DNA of 64,000 nt from Cloacimonetes bacterium UBA6097 (GCA_002435865.1 DIWV01000007.1:544609-608608), one strand, 5' to 3'. Shown: positions 24,234 to 33,499, counted from the first letter of the stretch. Notes: generated from the letters alone by a model not told the origin. Translations and numbers: made by a program.

Positions 24234-27200
24234 ATGAAAAAAGCACTTTTAATCGCATTATTGCTTGTAACAATTAGCCTGGCTTTTAGCTGGGATATTC
24301 TAAGGCAGGCACAGTTTCCGACCAATTTTTATACTTTGGATAGAGTAAATAGCACTTTTTGGACTGCGGGATATGTGGGTGGTTTCGCCAAATCGGTTGA
24401 TAACGGCAACACCTGGACATTCCTGCCTAATCCGGCATATGATACCGTAACTCCCGCCTATAAAGATATCAATGATATTGATTTCTATGATGAAATGCAT
24501 GGCGTTATGGCAAGCGCTGACGGTCTGGTGGCTGTTACAACGGATGGAGGCATCACTTGGGCTGCTTCAATTTATACACCTACTATTTTCGGCACTGATG
24601 ATGTTAATGCATGTGTATACTTGCCTGACGGAAAAATCTGGGTTGCAGGATGGGGCGGTAAGATTGCCTACTCTCCTGATAATGGTGCAACCTGGACACA
24701 ACAAACCTCAGGTATTACAGACCAGATTTATTCCATAAGCGTCAATGCTGCCGGCGTAGGTTTTTGCGCTGTCAACAACGGAACTCCCGACCAGTCAAAA
24801 ATCCTTGTCACATCGAACTATGGCAATAATTGGGGTATTCTAAATCTGACCGTTACAGGCAATCCGCATCTCTATAAAGTCAGGCAATATGGCTCAACTG
24901 TTCTATTGGCAGGAAGTCTTGGCTATATCGGCGTTAGTTATGATAACGGTGCCACTTGGACACATCATATCAATGCAGGTGGCACATCAACAAATATGCA
25001 GGATATAGTTTTAGACGGAACAAATGGTTATGCTGCCGGCTGGAATGGTGTCTTACTTAAGACAACAGATTCATGGACAAATTTTACTCCTGTAACAAAC
25101 AACTTCGGGCTTTACTTCGAAGGTTTGGAAATACTGACAAATGGTAATATTATGGCTGCCGGCTGGAATGGAGCTATAGCACTTTCTGCAGATCAGGGAG
25201 TTACCTGGACTGATAAGGTTGCCAATGCTACAGATATTTACAGTGCTAAAGCTATTAATACCAACACATGGTATCTTGCCGGTGATAAGGGTAACATTAT
25301 AAAAACCACAGATGCAGGACAGACTTTTAACAGACTTTACATTCCTGATAATTTTGATACTTATTATGCCTGTTACTTCAAGAATGCAAATGAAGGTTTT
25401 GTCACAGGAAAGACCACAGGTAAAATCTTCCGCACAATAAACGGCGGAACTGATTGGACTACCTTTACCGTTCCCGGTGTAACTACAACCCAGTCTTATT
25501 ATGAATTCAGCTTTGTCAGTGACATGATTGGCTATGTGGTCGGTTCAACCAATATCAATGCCAAGACTATTGATGGCGGAGTAACCTGGACGCTTCTGAA
25601 CGGAACAGGGCTGGGAACTTCTGTGCTTAACTGTGCTTATTTCAAGACTGAAAACATAGGTTTTGCCGGTGCAAATGCCGGGCAACTATACATTACTCAA
25701 AATGGCGGACTTGCCTGGACTCCCATTGTTGTTGGAAACACTACTGCCAAGATAATGGACATCTGGTTTAACAATGAAAATCAGGGAGTTTTGGTTAACT
25801 CTGCGGGAGAAATCTTTTATACTTCAACCGGTGGTTTAACAGCGGGAAGTTGGACAGCAGCCACAGAAAGCTGTCTTGATGATATGAACGGAGTATGGTG
25901 TGATGAATTTGATGTATTCTGGGCTTCAGGATACAGCTCTGACAATACAAGTACGAATATGGGCAACTCCTGGTCTCTGATTAAATCTGTTGATAACGGT
26001 GCAACCTGGACACAGGAAGTCTTCTTACCCTTAACTTTCAATTCCACAAGATTTACAGGGATAACAGGCGCTGCAGGAAAACTTGTTGCTTATGGGAAAA
26101 ATAATGTAATAGTTGCACAGGTTAATACCGGTGTAACTCCTCCTACTTATGCCACAGACCTGTTTATCTCTGAATATGTGGAAGGTTCTTCCTACCAGAA
26201 AGCTCTTGAAATATTCAACGGTACCGGTGCTCCGGTAGACCTTGCTAATTATTCTCTAAAGAAACAAACAAACGGTGCAGGTGCATTTGGAAGTGAATTA
26301 GTTCTTAGCGGAACCTTGGCTAATAACGATGTTTATGTAATAGTCAACAGTTCAACAGGTGGAACAAACCTTGCGGGACAACCGTATGTAGATTTGGCTA
26401 CTCTCAGCCAGGTTGTCAACTTCAATGGTAATGATGCTGTCGCTCTATATCACAATGGCGTACAGACTGATGTGGTTGGAATTATTGACCAGGTTGATAA
26501 CTGGGGAATAGACATTACATTGGTTCGAAACAGTAATATTTTAAGCCCGACTACCACTTTTAATTTTGCAGACTGGACTCAGTATCCGATAAATACATTT
26601 ACCGACCTTGGAACTCATACATTCACACCAAGCGGAGATCCAGTAGCAGTAGCGCCTACATTTAATCCTCCTGCAGGCTTGTACTCTTCACCAATTTCCG
26701 TAACTCTTTCCAGCACAACACCTGGAGCAATAATTTATTATACTACAAACGGAGATATACCAACCACATCTTCAACTGTTTACACAGCACCAATCCCTGT
26801 TTCATCTATGACCACAATCAAAGCTATGGCTGCTGCAAATGGTTATCTCAACAGCTCTGTTGCAACTGCTTTATACACATTTCCTGTCACAGTTACCAAC
26901 ATTGCAGCCCTCAGAGCTTTGCCTGCTGATAACATGACTATTTATACTCTTAGCGGAGAGGTAATTGTTACATTTATCCAATCTTACCGTAATCAAAAGT
27001 GGTTGCAGGATAACACTGCCGGCATTATGATTGACGATTTTACCGGTACAGTGACAACCATTTACAACGTTGGAGACGGCATCACAGGTCTTTCCGGTAA
27101 AATGACTGAATACGGCGGAATGCTGGAATTCGTGCCAAGCGTAAATCCCGGACCTGCATCTTCAACCGGAAATATTATTACTCCTGAAGTAATTACTCTC

Positions 27201-28913
27201 AGCCAGCTTTCAGCAAACTTTGAAGCGTATGAATCAGAAGTCGTTATGGTTATGGGATGTTCTTTTGTTAATCCCACAGGCAATTTCGAGAATGGCACTG
27301 TCTATCCAGTTAATGATGGAACTGATTATAATATCAGGACAAGCTTTTATGATGTGGATTATATCGGACAGCCTGTTCCCACTATTCCAATGAACATTGC
27401 AGGCATTGCTAATTCAAGGAATGATGGTAATTACCTGACACCCAGAAATGCTGCAGACATACAAACTCCTGCCGGCAATGTTGCTGCACCCACTTTCAGT
27501 CCAATCGGCGGAACTTACTACGAAGCTATTGATTTATCCATCTCAACCACCACAACAGGAGCATCAATATATTATACAACCAACGGAACAATACCAAACA
27601 TGTCTTCCACCCTATACACAGGTATGTTTGATGTAAACTCAACCCAGACAGTTAAAGCAATAGCCTATTTAGGTGCAGATTCATCTGCAGTATCCTCAGC
27701 TACTTATACCTTCCCTGTTGAAGTAAACAACCTGGCAGCGCTACGTCAACAGACAACAGGATCAACCATCTACAAAGTTGTAGGCGAAATCATCCTCACT
27801 TTCCAGCAGGCTTACCGTCACCAGAAGTGGCTGCAAGACAGCTCTGCAGGAATCCTGATTGATGACTTTAATGGCATTATTACAAATGTATATAATGTTG
27901 GAGACGGTATTGCAGGTGTTTGCGGTACTTTGAATGAATATGGCGGTATGATTCAGTTTGTTCCCACTATTAATCCTCCGATACCAGGTTCCATGGGTAA
28001 TGTTATTATTCCTGAGACTGTAACTATTTCAGAATTTAATGCAAACTTCGAGGATTATGAATCTGAATTGATTCAGGTCTTCCCTGTAACCTTTGATACA
28101 GCAGACTCAATCTTTGCCAATGGTACTGTCTATCCATTATCATTCCTGACACAAACCATGAACTTCCGCACTTCATTCTATGATGTGGATTATATAGGGA
28201 CGACCATTCCTACAGGGTATATTACAGTCATAGGAATACCTAACTCCAGAACAGACGGCAACTATATAACCAGCCGTTCTTTGGCTGACTTAGTTCCTGG
28301 GATAATCGAAGCACCATATGGATTGAATTTCACGATACAAAATGGTAATGATGTTTTACTTTCATGGGCACCAGGTGATATAGTATTACCTGACAGGACA
28401 GAAAGAAACTGGGAAAACCTTACAGCATTAAAGGTCTACCGTAATGATATAGTAATTGCAACAATCACTGATTTCATCCTGTATGAACCTGCATATTATA
28501 TGGATTCAGATTTACCTAATGGTGACTATGATTATTATGTTACCAATGTATATTTCAACCAGTATGAGTCTGCTCCATCCAATACTGTATCAGTCAATAT
28601 CACTGCTAATGATGATCATGTTATCATTCCTGCAGAAAAAACTGCTCTTACAGGTAATTATCCGAATCCCTTTAATCCCGAAACGACTATTGGATACAGC
28701 ATTAAGAATCCTTCTAAAGTAAACATCACTATCTATAATCTTAAAGGTGAAAAAGTCCGTACACTTGTCAATGAAAGCAAGGGCAATGGAATGTATAATG
28801 TTAAGTGGAACGGTAAAGATGATAACGGCAGAGCAGTCACCAGCGGTGTTTATCTCTATCGAATGCAGGCAGGAAACTTCGTTTCCACCAAACGTATGAT
28901 GTTAATGAAATAA
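24234..28913 (+). CDS. Large modular surface protein: YCF48/BNR repeats, LTD, duplicated CHB-OB modules, sorting domain
   Basis: A 1559-residue exported protein with a signal peptide (residues 1-19). Residues about 25-635 carry repeated YCF48/BNR-like beta-propeller blades marked by 'DNGATWTxxxxG'. A lamin-tail domain follows (about 640-800, 'LFISEYVEGSSYQKALEIFN'). Next is a tandem duplication of a ~277-residue unit (about 806-1082 and 1083-1362), each made of a chitobiase-C-like fold ('IYYTTNG') and a DUF5689-like OB fold ('HQKWLQDSSAGILIDDF'). A fibronectin-like segment and a FlgD-type sorting domain (about 1475-1559, 'NYPNPFNPETTIGYSI') end it. A surface-attached binding or structural protein exported by a type IX-like route is likely. 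GGAG lies 8 nt before the ATG. Confidence 0.88.
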   Translation: MKKALLIALLLVTISLAFSWDILRQAQFPTNFYTLDRVNSTFWTAGYVGGFAKSVDNGNTWTFLPNPAYDTVTPAYKDINDIDFYDEMHGVMASADGLVAVTTDGGITWAASIYTPTIFGTDDVNACVYLPDGKIWVAGWGGKIAYSPDNGATWTQQTSGITDQIYSISVNAAGVGFCAVNNGTPDQSKILVTSNYGNNWGILNLTVTGNPHLYKVRQYGSTVLLAGSLGYIGVSYDNGATWTHHINAGGTSTNMQDIVLDGTNGYAAGWNGVLLKTTDSWTNFTPVTNNFGLYFEGLEILTNGNIMAAGWNGAIALSADQGVTWTDKVANATDIYSAKAINTNTWYLAGDKGNIIKTTDAGQTFNRLYIPDNFDTYYACYFKNANEGFVTGKTTGKIFRTINGGTDWTTFTVPGVTTTQSYYEFSFVSDMIGYVVGSTNINAKTIDGGVTWTLLNGTGLGTSVLNCAYFKTENIGFAGANAGQLYITQNGGLAWTPIVVGNTTAKIMDIWFNNENQGVLVNSAGEIFYTSTGGLTAGSWTAATESCLDDMNGVWCDEFDVFWASGYSSDNTSTNMGNSWSLIKSVDNGATWTQEVFLPLTFNSTRFTGITGAAGKLVAYGKNNVIVAQVNTGVTPPTYATDLFISEYVEGSSYQKALEIFNGTGAPVDLANYSLKKQTNGAGAFGSELVLSGTLANNDVYVIVNSSTGGTNLAGQPYVDLATLSQVVNFNGNDAVALYHNGVQTDVVGIIDQVDNWGIDITLVRNSNILSPTTTFNFADWTQYPINTFTDLGTHTFTPSGDPVAVAPTFNPPAGLYSSPISVTLSSTTPGAIIYYTTNGDIPTTSSTVYTAPIPVSSMTTIKAMAAANGYLNSSVATALYTFPVTVTNIAALRALPADNMTIYTLSGEVIVTFIQSYRNQKWLQDNTAGIMIDDFTGTVTTIYNVGDGITGLSGKMTEYGGMLEFVPSVNPGPASSTGNIITPEVITLSQLSANFEAYESEVVMVMGCSFVNPTGNFENGTVYPVNDGTDYNIRTSFYDVDYIGQPVPTIPMNIAGIANSRNDGNYLTPRNAADIQTPAGNVAAPTFSPIGGTYYEAIDLSISTTTTGASIYYTTNGTIPNMSSTLYTGMFDVNSTQTVKAIAYLGADSSAVSSATYTFPVEVNNLAALRQQTTGSTIYKVVGEIILTFQQAYRHQKWLQDSSAGILIDDFNGIITNVYNVGDGIAGVCGTLNEYGGMIQFVPTINPPIPGSMGNVIIPETVTISEFNANFEDYESELIQVFPVTFDTADSIFANGTVYPLSFLTQTMNFRTSFYDVDYIGTTIPTGYITVIGIPNSRTDGNYITSRSLADLVPGIIEAPYGLNFTIQNGNDVLLSWAPGDIVLPDRTERNWENLTALKVYRNDIVIATITDFILYEPAYYMDSDLPNGDYDYYVTNVYFNQYESAPSNTVSVNITANDDHVIIPAEKTALTGNYPNPFNPETTIGYSIKNPSKVNITIYNLKGEKVRTLVNESKGNGMYNVKWNGKDDNGRAVTSGVYLYRMQAGNFVSTKRMMLMK

Positions 28914-28946
28914 CCATACAGGCGAAAGCCGGTATCCAGTTAATAG

Positions 28947-28978
28947 AAAAGGTGAGTCTACCAAGGCTCACCTTTTTC
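28947..28978. terminator. Bidirectional terminator between the surface protein and VOC genes
   Basis: AAAAGGTGAG and CTCACCTTTTT pair around a short loop (10 nt), with A-rich and T-rich sides on both strands. It lies about 35 nt after the + strand stop and 55 nt beyond the end of the convergent VOC gene. Confidence 0.85.
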
Positions 28979-29032
28979 TAATTTCTCATCAGTTTTTTAC
29001 AAATTCTGCTGAATTTACTTACTGATTATGAA

Positions 29033-29479
29033 TCAGGGTTTAGTCTGCTCACTCTCAGCGTTGCTTATCATCCAGTTGACCCCGAATTTATCTGTGAGCG
29101 AACCAAAGTATGCACCCCAAAAAGTATGCTCCATTGGCATGTTTACTTTACCACCATCTGCCAGAGCTGCGAAAATGCGGTCCGATTCAGCCCGGTTTTC
29201 CGTGTCTACGTACAAAGAAATGTTATTTCCAAAGGTCGCGGGAGGGGCAAAGCCAACTCCGGCGTCACTGCCCATCAGGACAGTATTTTTGTCGATAGCG
29301 AGGGTGACATGTAGTATCTTATTTTGCTGCTCAGGTGTGAGAGGAGGCATACCTTCCATAGGAGGCATGTCGTTATTAGTATAGATGTAAAGGAAATCAC
29401 CGCCGAAGACTGATTTGTAAAACTCAAAAGCTTCGCGGCAATTGCCGTTGAAATCGAGATATGCATTGATTTTAGCCAT
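29033..29479 (-). CDS. VOC-superfamily protein (PhnB/YjdN-like)
   Basis: A 148-residue member of the glyoxalase/VOC superfamily, PhnB-like group. It opens 'AKINAYLDFNGNCREAFEFYKSVFGGDF', the standard beta-alpha-beta start, has 'HVTLAIDKNTVLMGSD' in the middle and ends with the 'FWGAYFGSLTDKFGVNWMI' strand that matches the family's 'D.FGV.W'. Function within the group is not assigned; many are uncharacterised. The start is the ATG at 29479, which has AAGGAGA about 8 nt upstream. An upstream in-frame ATG at 29500 would overlap that ribosome site. Array C lies about 110 nt upstream in the same orientation. Confidence 0.88.
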   Translation of the reverse strand: MAKINAYLDFNGNCREAFEFYKSVFGGDFLYIYTNNDMPPMEGMPPLTPEQQNKILHVTLAIDKNTVLMGSDAGVGFAPPATFGNNISLYVDTENRAESDRIFAALADGGKVNMPMEHTFWGAYFGSLTDKFGVNWMISNAESEQTKP

Positions 29480-29589
29480 TTTTTTTCTCCTTATTTTCAT
29501 TCAATGCAAAAATAATAATCCAAAATCTAAGCGATGCAAACATTGTATTTTAATCAATTATTTTTCCCGGGACAATTCTTCTCTAACCG

Positions 29590-29691
29590 CCAAAGTATAT
29601 TTGCAGCATACTTGTAGTAGGTTTGCTGTATACTTGTTGTATTCTTTAATACAGAAGATATCCTGTAGATATATATCAGATTTGCTTCAGT
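29590..29691 (-). repeat. 11-nt fold-back array, locus C (degenerate)
   Basis: Read on the minus strand, five direct 11-nt units (GAATACAACAA, GTATACAGCAA, ACCTACTACAA, GTATGCTGCAA, ATATACTTTGG) occupy 29644 down to 29590. They follow inverted units at 29680-29648 (TCTGATATATA, TCTACAGGATA, TCTTCTGTATT) and a 3-nt spacer. The number of direct units, phase and spacer equal those of loci A and B, though individual units have drifted and the axis stem is imperfect. The units share the ATACAG/CTGCAA core with locus B. It reads toward the VOC gene on the minus strand. Confidence 0.75.
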
Positions 29692-29773
29692 TTCATTGTG
29701 GTGAAAGGGGAAGAAGCAGGCAGAAATTCAGATTGACAAAAGAGCAGTCTCACCGCTGGTTGAAATCGGGAGT

Positions 29774-29849
29774 GGGGCTATAGCTCAGATGGGAGAGCGG
29801 ATGGTTCGCAATCATCAGGTCAGGGGTTCGATCCCCCTTAGCTCCACCA
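29774..29849 (+). tRNA. tRNA-Ala (anticodon CGC)
   Basis: A full 76-nt cloverleaf with encoded CCA. The acceptor stem is GGGGCTA/TAGCTCC with the G3-U70 pair that marks alanine tRNA. The D arm is GCTC...GAGC. The anticodon arm is GATGG/TCATC with loop TTCGCAA, giving CGC, which reads GCG codons. The T arm is AGGGG-TTCGATC-CCCCT. A TTGACA at 29733-29738 may be its -35 box. Confidence 0.96.
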
Positions 29850-29900
29850 GATTAATTATATGTTAAAAAATCTTCAATCAACATCGTAGATGTGATATAG

Positions 29901-30062
29901 CATAGCCTGGGGTGTAAACCCCGTGCACCAATGTTAATACCGTATATAAAATAATCCTCACCCACCCCTGAGGGCGGTTTAAACCGTCCTCAGGGGTGGG
30001 TGAGGTAAAAAAAGATAATTAATTAATCTATGCTGACCCGGGGTTTACACCCCGGGCTATGG
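29901..30062. repeat. Nested palindromic element between tRNA-Ala and valS
   Basis: The core is a 50-bp palindrome at 29956-30005: 25-nt arms, starting CCTCACCCACCCCTGAGG, with one G-T mismatch and its centre at TTT|AAA. It is bracketed by an inverted repeat, 29901-29923 against 30039-30062 (22 of 23 bases), whose arms are themselves small palindromes (GGGGTGTAAACCCC and the like). The whole is a 160-bp nested structure with no coding capacity. It looks like a miniature palindromic mobile repeat. A separate GCTCC-TTC-GGAGC hairpin follows at 30069-30081. Confidence 0.85.
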
Positions 30063-30107
30063 TCTACCGCTCCTTCGGAGCTGATATGGATTGTCTAAAT
30101 ATAAAAA

Positions 30108-30130
30108 AGGAGGGTAATCATTACCCTCCT
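30108..30130 (-). terminator. Terminator of valS
   Basis: AGGAGGGTAAT and ATTACCCTCCT are perfect inverted 11-mers around one base. On the minus strand the stem is followed by six T. It starts 27 nt beyond the valS stop codon. Confidence 0.88.
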
Positions 30131-30157
30131 ATTACTATCGGAATGTGATGTTTTGAT

Positions 30158-32854
30158 TTATCCCAAGTCCGCTATCAGACTGCGGGTAAGCTCTACTTTA
30201 GTGCTGACTTCTGCGAGCTTTTCCTTTTCTTTTTCCACAACTTCAGGCTTGGCATTACTGATGAAGTTTTCATTAGACAGCTTACGCTGAATACAGTTTA
30301 GTTCACCTTCCAGCTTTTCCAGTTGCTTAGTCAGACGGGCTTTTTCCTGAACTAAATCAACCAATCCGCTTAGTGGCATGAATATTTCTATATTGCGAAC
30401 CACTGCTGCCAATGAAGCAGGTGGCTTCTGCAAATCAACTTCTGCCTTGAGGTCAGATACTTTCGCAAGCTTTCTAAAGTATGACTCATATCTATTAAAA
30501 AGCATCTGCTGACCTGATTCTGCCAATCTGATATGGATAACCGCTTCCGTGGCAGGCGGAATATTTACCTGCTTGCGCAGATTGCGTATAGCAACAATAC
30601 TTTCCTGCATGAAAGCCATCTCGTCAGCAATAGCTTTATCTATTAGCGTTTTATCGGATATTGGGAAGGCTGCAATCATTAATGACTCTATTCCTTTGTC
30701 GCAGGATTGGAATCCTACGCTACATTCCATCGGGAAATGTGTCTTGATATCCTGCCAGAGTTCTTCAGTAATAAACGGCATAATCGGGTGCAGTAAACGC
30801 ATGGAAGCCTGCATCACATCCAGCAGGATATACTTGGCTGTGAGCGCTGACTTCGCAGGAACGGAGTCCTGCGCTACAGCATAGAGACGGTCTTTGCTGA
30901 GTTCAATATACCAACTGCAGAATTCATCCCAGATGAACTTGAACAGAACCTGGGCTGCATCATTCAAACGCAGGTTTTGATAGTGTGCTCTGGCTTCGGC
31001 AATCACTTCATTCAAGCGTGAATATATCCATTTATCTGCCAGTTCAAGTTCCAGTTCTTCCTTTTTGGGCAAGCCTTTTATCGTTTCGGCATTCATCATG
31101 ATAAAGCGGTAGGCATTCCAGATTTTATTGGCAAAGTTGCGTCCGGTCTCCAGGATAGCATCCGTATAAATGACATCCGCACCTTTGGGAGTGCTGAATA
31201 CCATGCTGAAACGCAGGGCATCTGCTCCGATAGTTTCGATAATATCAATCGGGTCGGGACTGTTGCCCAGGCTCTTACTCAGTTTTCTGCCTTGCGCATC
31301 TCTCACAGTTCCATGCAAAAGCACTGTATCAAACGGAATCATCTTCTTAAAATGCAGAGTGGACATTATCATACGTGCCACCCAGAGATAGATGATTTCC
31401 GGCGCAGTAATCAGTATATTAGTCGGCAGGAAATAATCCTGGTCTTCCGTCTCTTCAGGCCAACCCATTGTACTAAAGGGCCAGAGCCAACTGCTGAACC
31501 ATGTATCAAGCACATCCTCATCCTGCCTGAATTTATTGCAATTGCAATCAGGACAAATGTCAGGAATATCCATTCCTACAATCATCTTATCGCAATTAAC
31601 ACAATAATAAGCAGGGATGCGATGTCCCCACCAGATTTGACGGGAAATACACCAATCTCTGATATTATTCATCCAGTGCATGTAGACCTTGGTCCAACGC
31701 TCAGGCTGGAACTTTACCTCTCCGCTTTCCACCACTTTAATGGCTTCCACGGCAAGAGGTTTCATCTTCACAAACCACTGGTCGCTCAGGTAAGGTTCTA
31801 TTACTGTATCGCATCTGTAACAATGACCTACAGATAAATCATGATTGTCGGTTTTATGCAAAAGCTTCTGCTCTTCCAATAACTTAATAATGAGTTCACG
31901 GCAGGCATATCTGTCCATACCCCTGAACTGCTTGGGAGCGTTTTCATTAATAACTCCGTGCTCGTCCATAATCAGAAGACGTTCAAGGTTATGACGATTG
32001 CCAATCTCAAAGTCATTGGGATCATGCGCCGGTGTAACTTTTACACAGCCTGTTCCGAATTCCATATCAACATAATCGTCTGCAATTACGGGAATGGTCC
32101 TGCCGGTTAAAGGCAGAATCAGCTCTTTGCCGATAATATTAGTATACCTTTCATCTTTTGGGTTTACGGCAACAGCCACGTCACCAAGCATTGTCTCCGG
32201 CCTGGTTGTCGCAATAGTAACTTGTCCGTTCCCATCCTTGAAAGGATAATGGATATGCCAGAGTTTTCCTGTCTCGTCAGCATGTTCCACTTCGTCATTT
32301 GCCAGGGCTGTCACGCAGCGCGGACACCAGTTTATAATGTATTTGCCTTTATATATCAAGCCATCGTTATACAGGCTTACAAACACTTCTTTAACCGCTT
32401 TGGACAGCATTTCATCCATCGTAAAGCGCTGACGCGTCCAGTCGCAGGAGCAGCCTAATTGTTTAAGCTGTTCAATTATTCTGTCGCCTTTTTCTTCTTT
32501 CCATTTCCAGATAAGACCTACAAGTTCTTCCCGACCTATCTGGTGTCTGGTCTTTCCTTCCATGGCAAGCTGCTTTTCGACAACGTTCTGCGTGGCAATG
32601 CCGGCATGGTCTACGCCTGGCAGCCAAAGAGTCGGTTCACCGCACATGCGGTGATATCGGACAATAACATCTTGCAGAGTGTTGTTGAGCACGTGTCCCA
32701 TGTGCAGGATGCCTGTCACATTGGGCGGAGGGATAAGGACGGTAAAGGGTTTCCTGGTTTTATCCGGTTTCGGCGTGAAATAACCCTTTTCCGACCAGAA
32801 CTGATACCATTTCTTCTCTAACTGAGAAGGATCATAGGTCTTGCTGATTTCCAT
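30158..32854 (-). CDS. valS: Valyl-tRNA synthetase carrying two in-frame palindromic repeat insertions
   Basis: An 898-residue class I synthetase that charges tRNA-Val. HIGH is H51-M-G-H54 and KMSKS is 'KLSKS' at about 524. The editing domain lies at about 200-340 ('TTRPETMLGD'), the anticodon-binding domain at about 600-750, and a C-terminal coiled coil ('LTKQLEKLEGELNCIQRKL') at about 835-895. The anticodon region contains two copies of a 24-nt palindrome: 30854-30877 encodes residues about 660-668 within 'YAVAQDSVPAKSALT', and 30700-30723 encodes about 711-719 within 'ECSVGFQSCDKG'. The copies are in different reading frames. Both seem to add loops without breaking the frame. It is monocistronic with its own terminator. 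Confidence 0.96.
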   Translation of the reverse strand: MEISKTYDPSQLEKKWYQFWSEKGYFTPKPDKTRKPFTVLIPPPNVTGILHMGHVLNNTLQDVIVRYHRMCGEPTLWLPGVDHAGIATQNVVEKQLAMEGKTRHQIGREELVGLIWKWKEEKGDRIIEQLKQLGCSCDWTRQRFTMDEMLSKAVKEVFVSLYNDGLIYKGKYIINWCPRCVTALANDEVEHADETGKLWHIHYPFKDGNGQVTIATTRPETMLGDVAVAVNPKDERYTNIIGKELILPLTGRTIPVIADDYVDMEFGTGCVKVTPAHDPNDFEIGNRHNLERLLIMDEHGVINENAPKQFRGMDRYACRELIIKLLEEQKLLHKTDNHDLSVGHCYRCDTVIEPYLSDQWFVKMKPLAVEAIKVVESGEVKFQPERWTKVYMHWMNNIRDWCISRQIWWGHRIPAYYCVNCDKMIVGMDIPDICPDCNCNKFRQDEDVLDTWFSSWLWPFSTMGWPEETEDQDYFLPTNILITAPEIIYLWVARMIMSTLHFKKMIPFDTVLLHGTVRDAQGRKLSKSLGNSPDPIDIIETIGADALRFSMVFSTPKGADVIYTDAILETGRNFANKIWNAYRFIMMNAETIKGLPKKEELELELADKWIYSRLNEVIAEARAHYQNLRLNDAAQVLFKFIWDEFCSWYIELSKDRLYAVAQDSVPAKSALTAKYILLDVMQASMRLLHPIMPFITEELWQDIKTHFPMECSVGFQSCDKGIESLMIAAFPISDKTLIDKAIADEMAFMQESIVAIRNLRKQVNIPPATEAVIHIRLAESGQQMLFNRYESYFRKLAKVSDLKAEVDLQKPPASLAAVVRNIEIFMPLSGLVDLVQEKARLTKQLEKLEGELNCIQRKLSNENFISNAKPEVVEKEKEKLAEVSTKVELTRSLIADLG
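30700..30723 (-). repeat. GTAG palindrome, copy 1 (inside valS)
   Basis: On the minus strand it reads GTAG, CGTAGGA, TTCCA, ATCCTGCG: a 7-bp stem (one T-G pair) with a 5-nt loop after GTAG. It is read in the frame TGT-AGC-GTA-GGA-TTC. Confidence 0.8.
30854..30877 (-). repeat. GTAG palindrome, copy 2 (inside valS)
   Basis: On the minus strand it reads GTAG, CGCAGGA, CTCCG, TTCCTGCG: a perfect 7-bp stem. It is read in the frame GTA-GCG-CAG-GAC, shifted by one relative to copy 1. Confidence 0.82.
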
Positions 32855-33151
32855 TTTTCTTACCTCTTTTCTTTTTGGGTCGGGAAAGTATTCGCCTTGT
32901 ATACTTTGTCAAAATCCTTTAACTGCTTATCTTGTCAACAGTAACCTAGTTGTCATTCCCAACTTGATTGGGAATCCATTCCTTAGCATGTGAACACAGC
33001 GAACATTTAATACTCTTCTTTTTTTCTTTTTAGAGGCACAGAGACACAGAGTAAAATGATAAGAAAGATAAGTGTGAATAATACAGTAAAGCATTTATGA
33101 GGTTCTTTATCCACCAAATCACCCATAGTCAATCCAAGAGACATTGACCTA

Positions 33152-33220
33152 TGATGCTAGGGTGATCTAAGGGCTAACCCCTTAGATACCCCTTAGAAAC
33201 CCCTTGCATCTCCAATGGAT
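33152..33220 (+). repeat. 11-nt fold-back array, locus F
   Basis: Direct units ACCCCTTAGAT (33177-33187), ACCCCTTAGAA, ACCCCTTGCAT and a worn fourth CTCCAATGGAT run to 33220. Two inverted units precede them in phase, TGATGCTAGGG (33152-33162) and TGATCTAAGGG (33163-33173). The axis is a 9-bp stem ATCTAAGGG/CCCTTAGAT with a 5-nt loop. The variant GCAT ending of the third direct unit is mirrored by the outer inverted unit (ATGC). A TTGACC lies just upstream (33144-33149). Confidence 0.82.
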
Positions 33221-33414
33221 TGAATAGGGAAGATATGTGGAATGTAAAACGTCTTTCCAACACAGAAAGGGATCCATACTGTTTTCTTAACCTCAGAGAC
33301 ACAGTGAAGCAAACGATGTCATCCTCGACCCCTGCCTACGCAGGGGCAGGCTCTGATCGGGGATCCAGTTCTTATTTCTTTTACCACAGAAAACACAGAA
33401 ACAACAGAAACCCC

Positions 33415-33499
33415 AGTCCGTTAGGACGTCATTGGTTAGCCCAGCAATTTGATTGCTGGGTACAAATGTCGAGGAGAATCGAGTCCGGTAGGACGCAAC
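33415..33499 (+). repeat. REP element, forward copy 5
   Basis: AGTCCG-TTA-GGACGT, the CCCAGCAA-TTTGA-TTGCTGGG hairpin, then GAGTCCG-GT-AGGACGCAAC, in the same order as the copy before the transposase at 12.4 kb, about 21 kb away. Confidence 0.85.
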
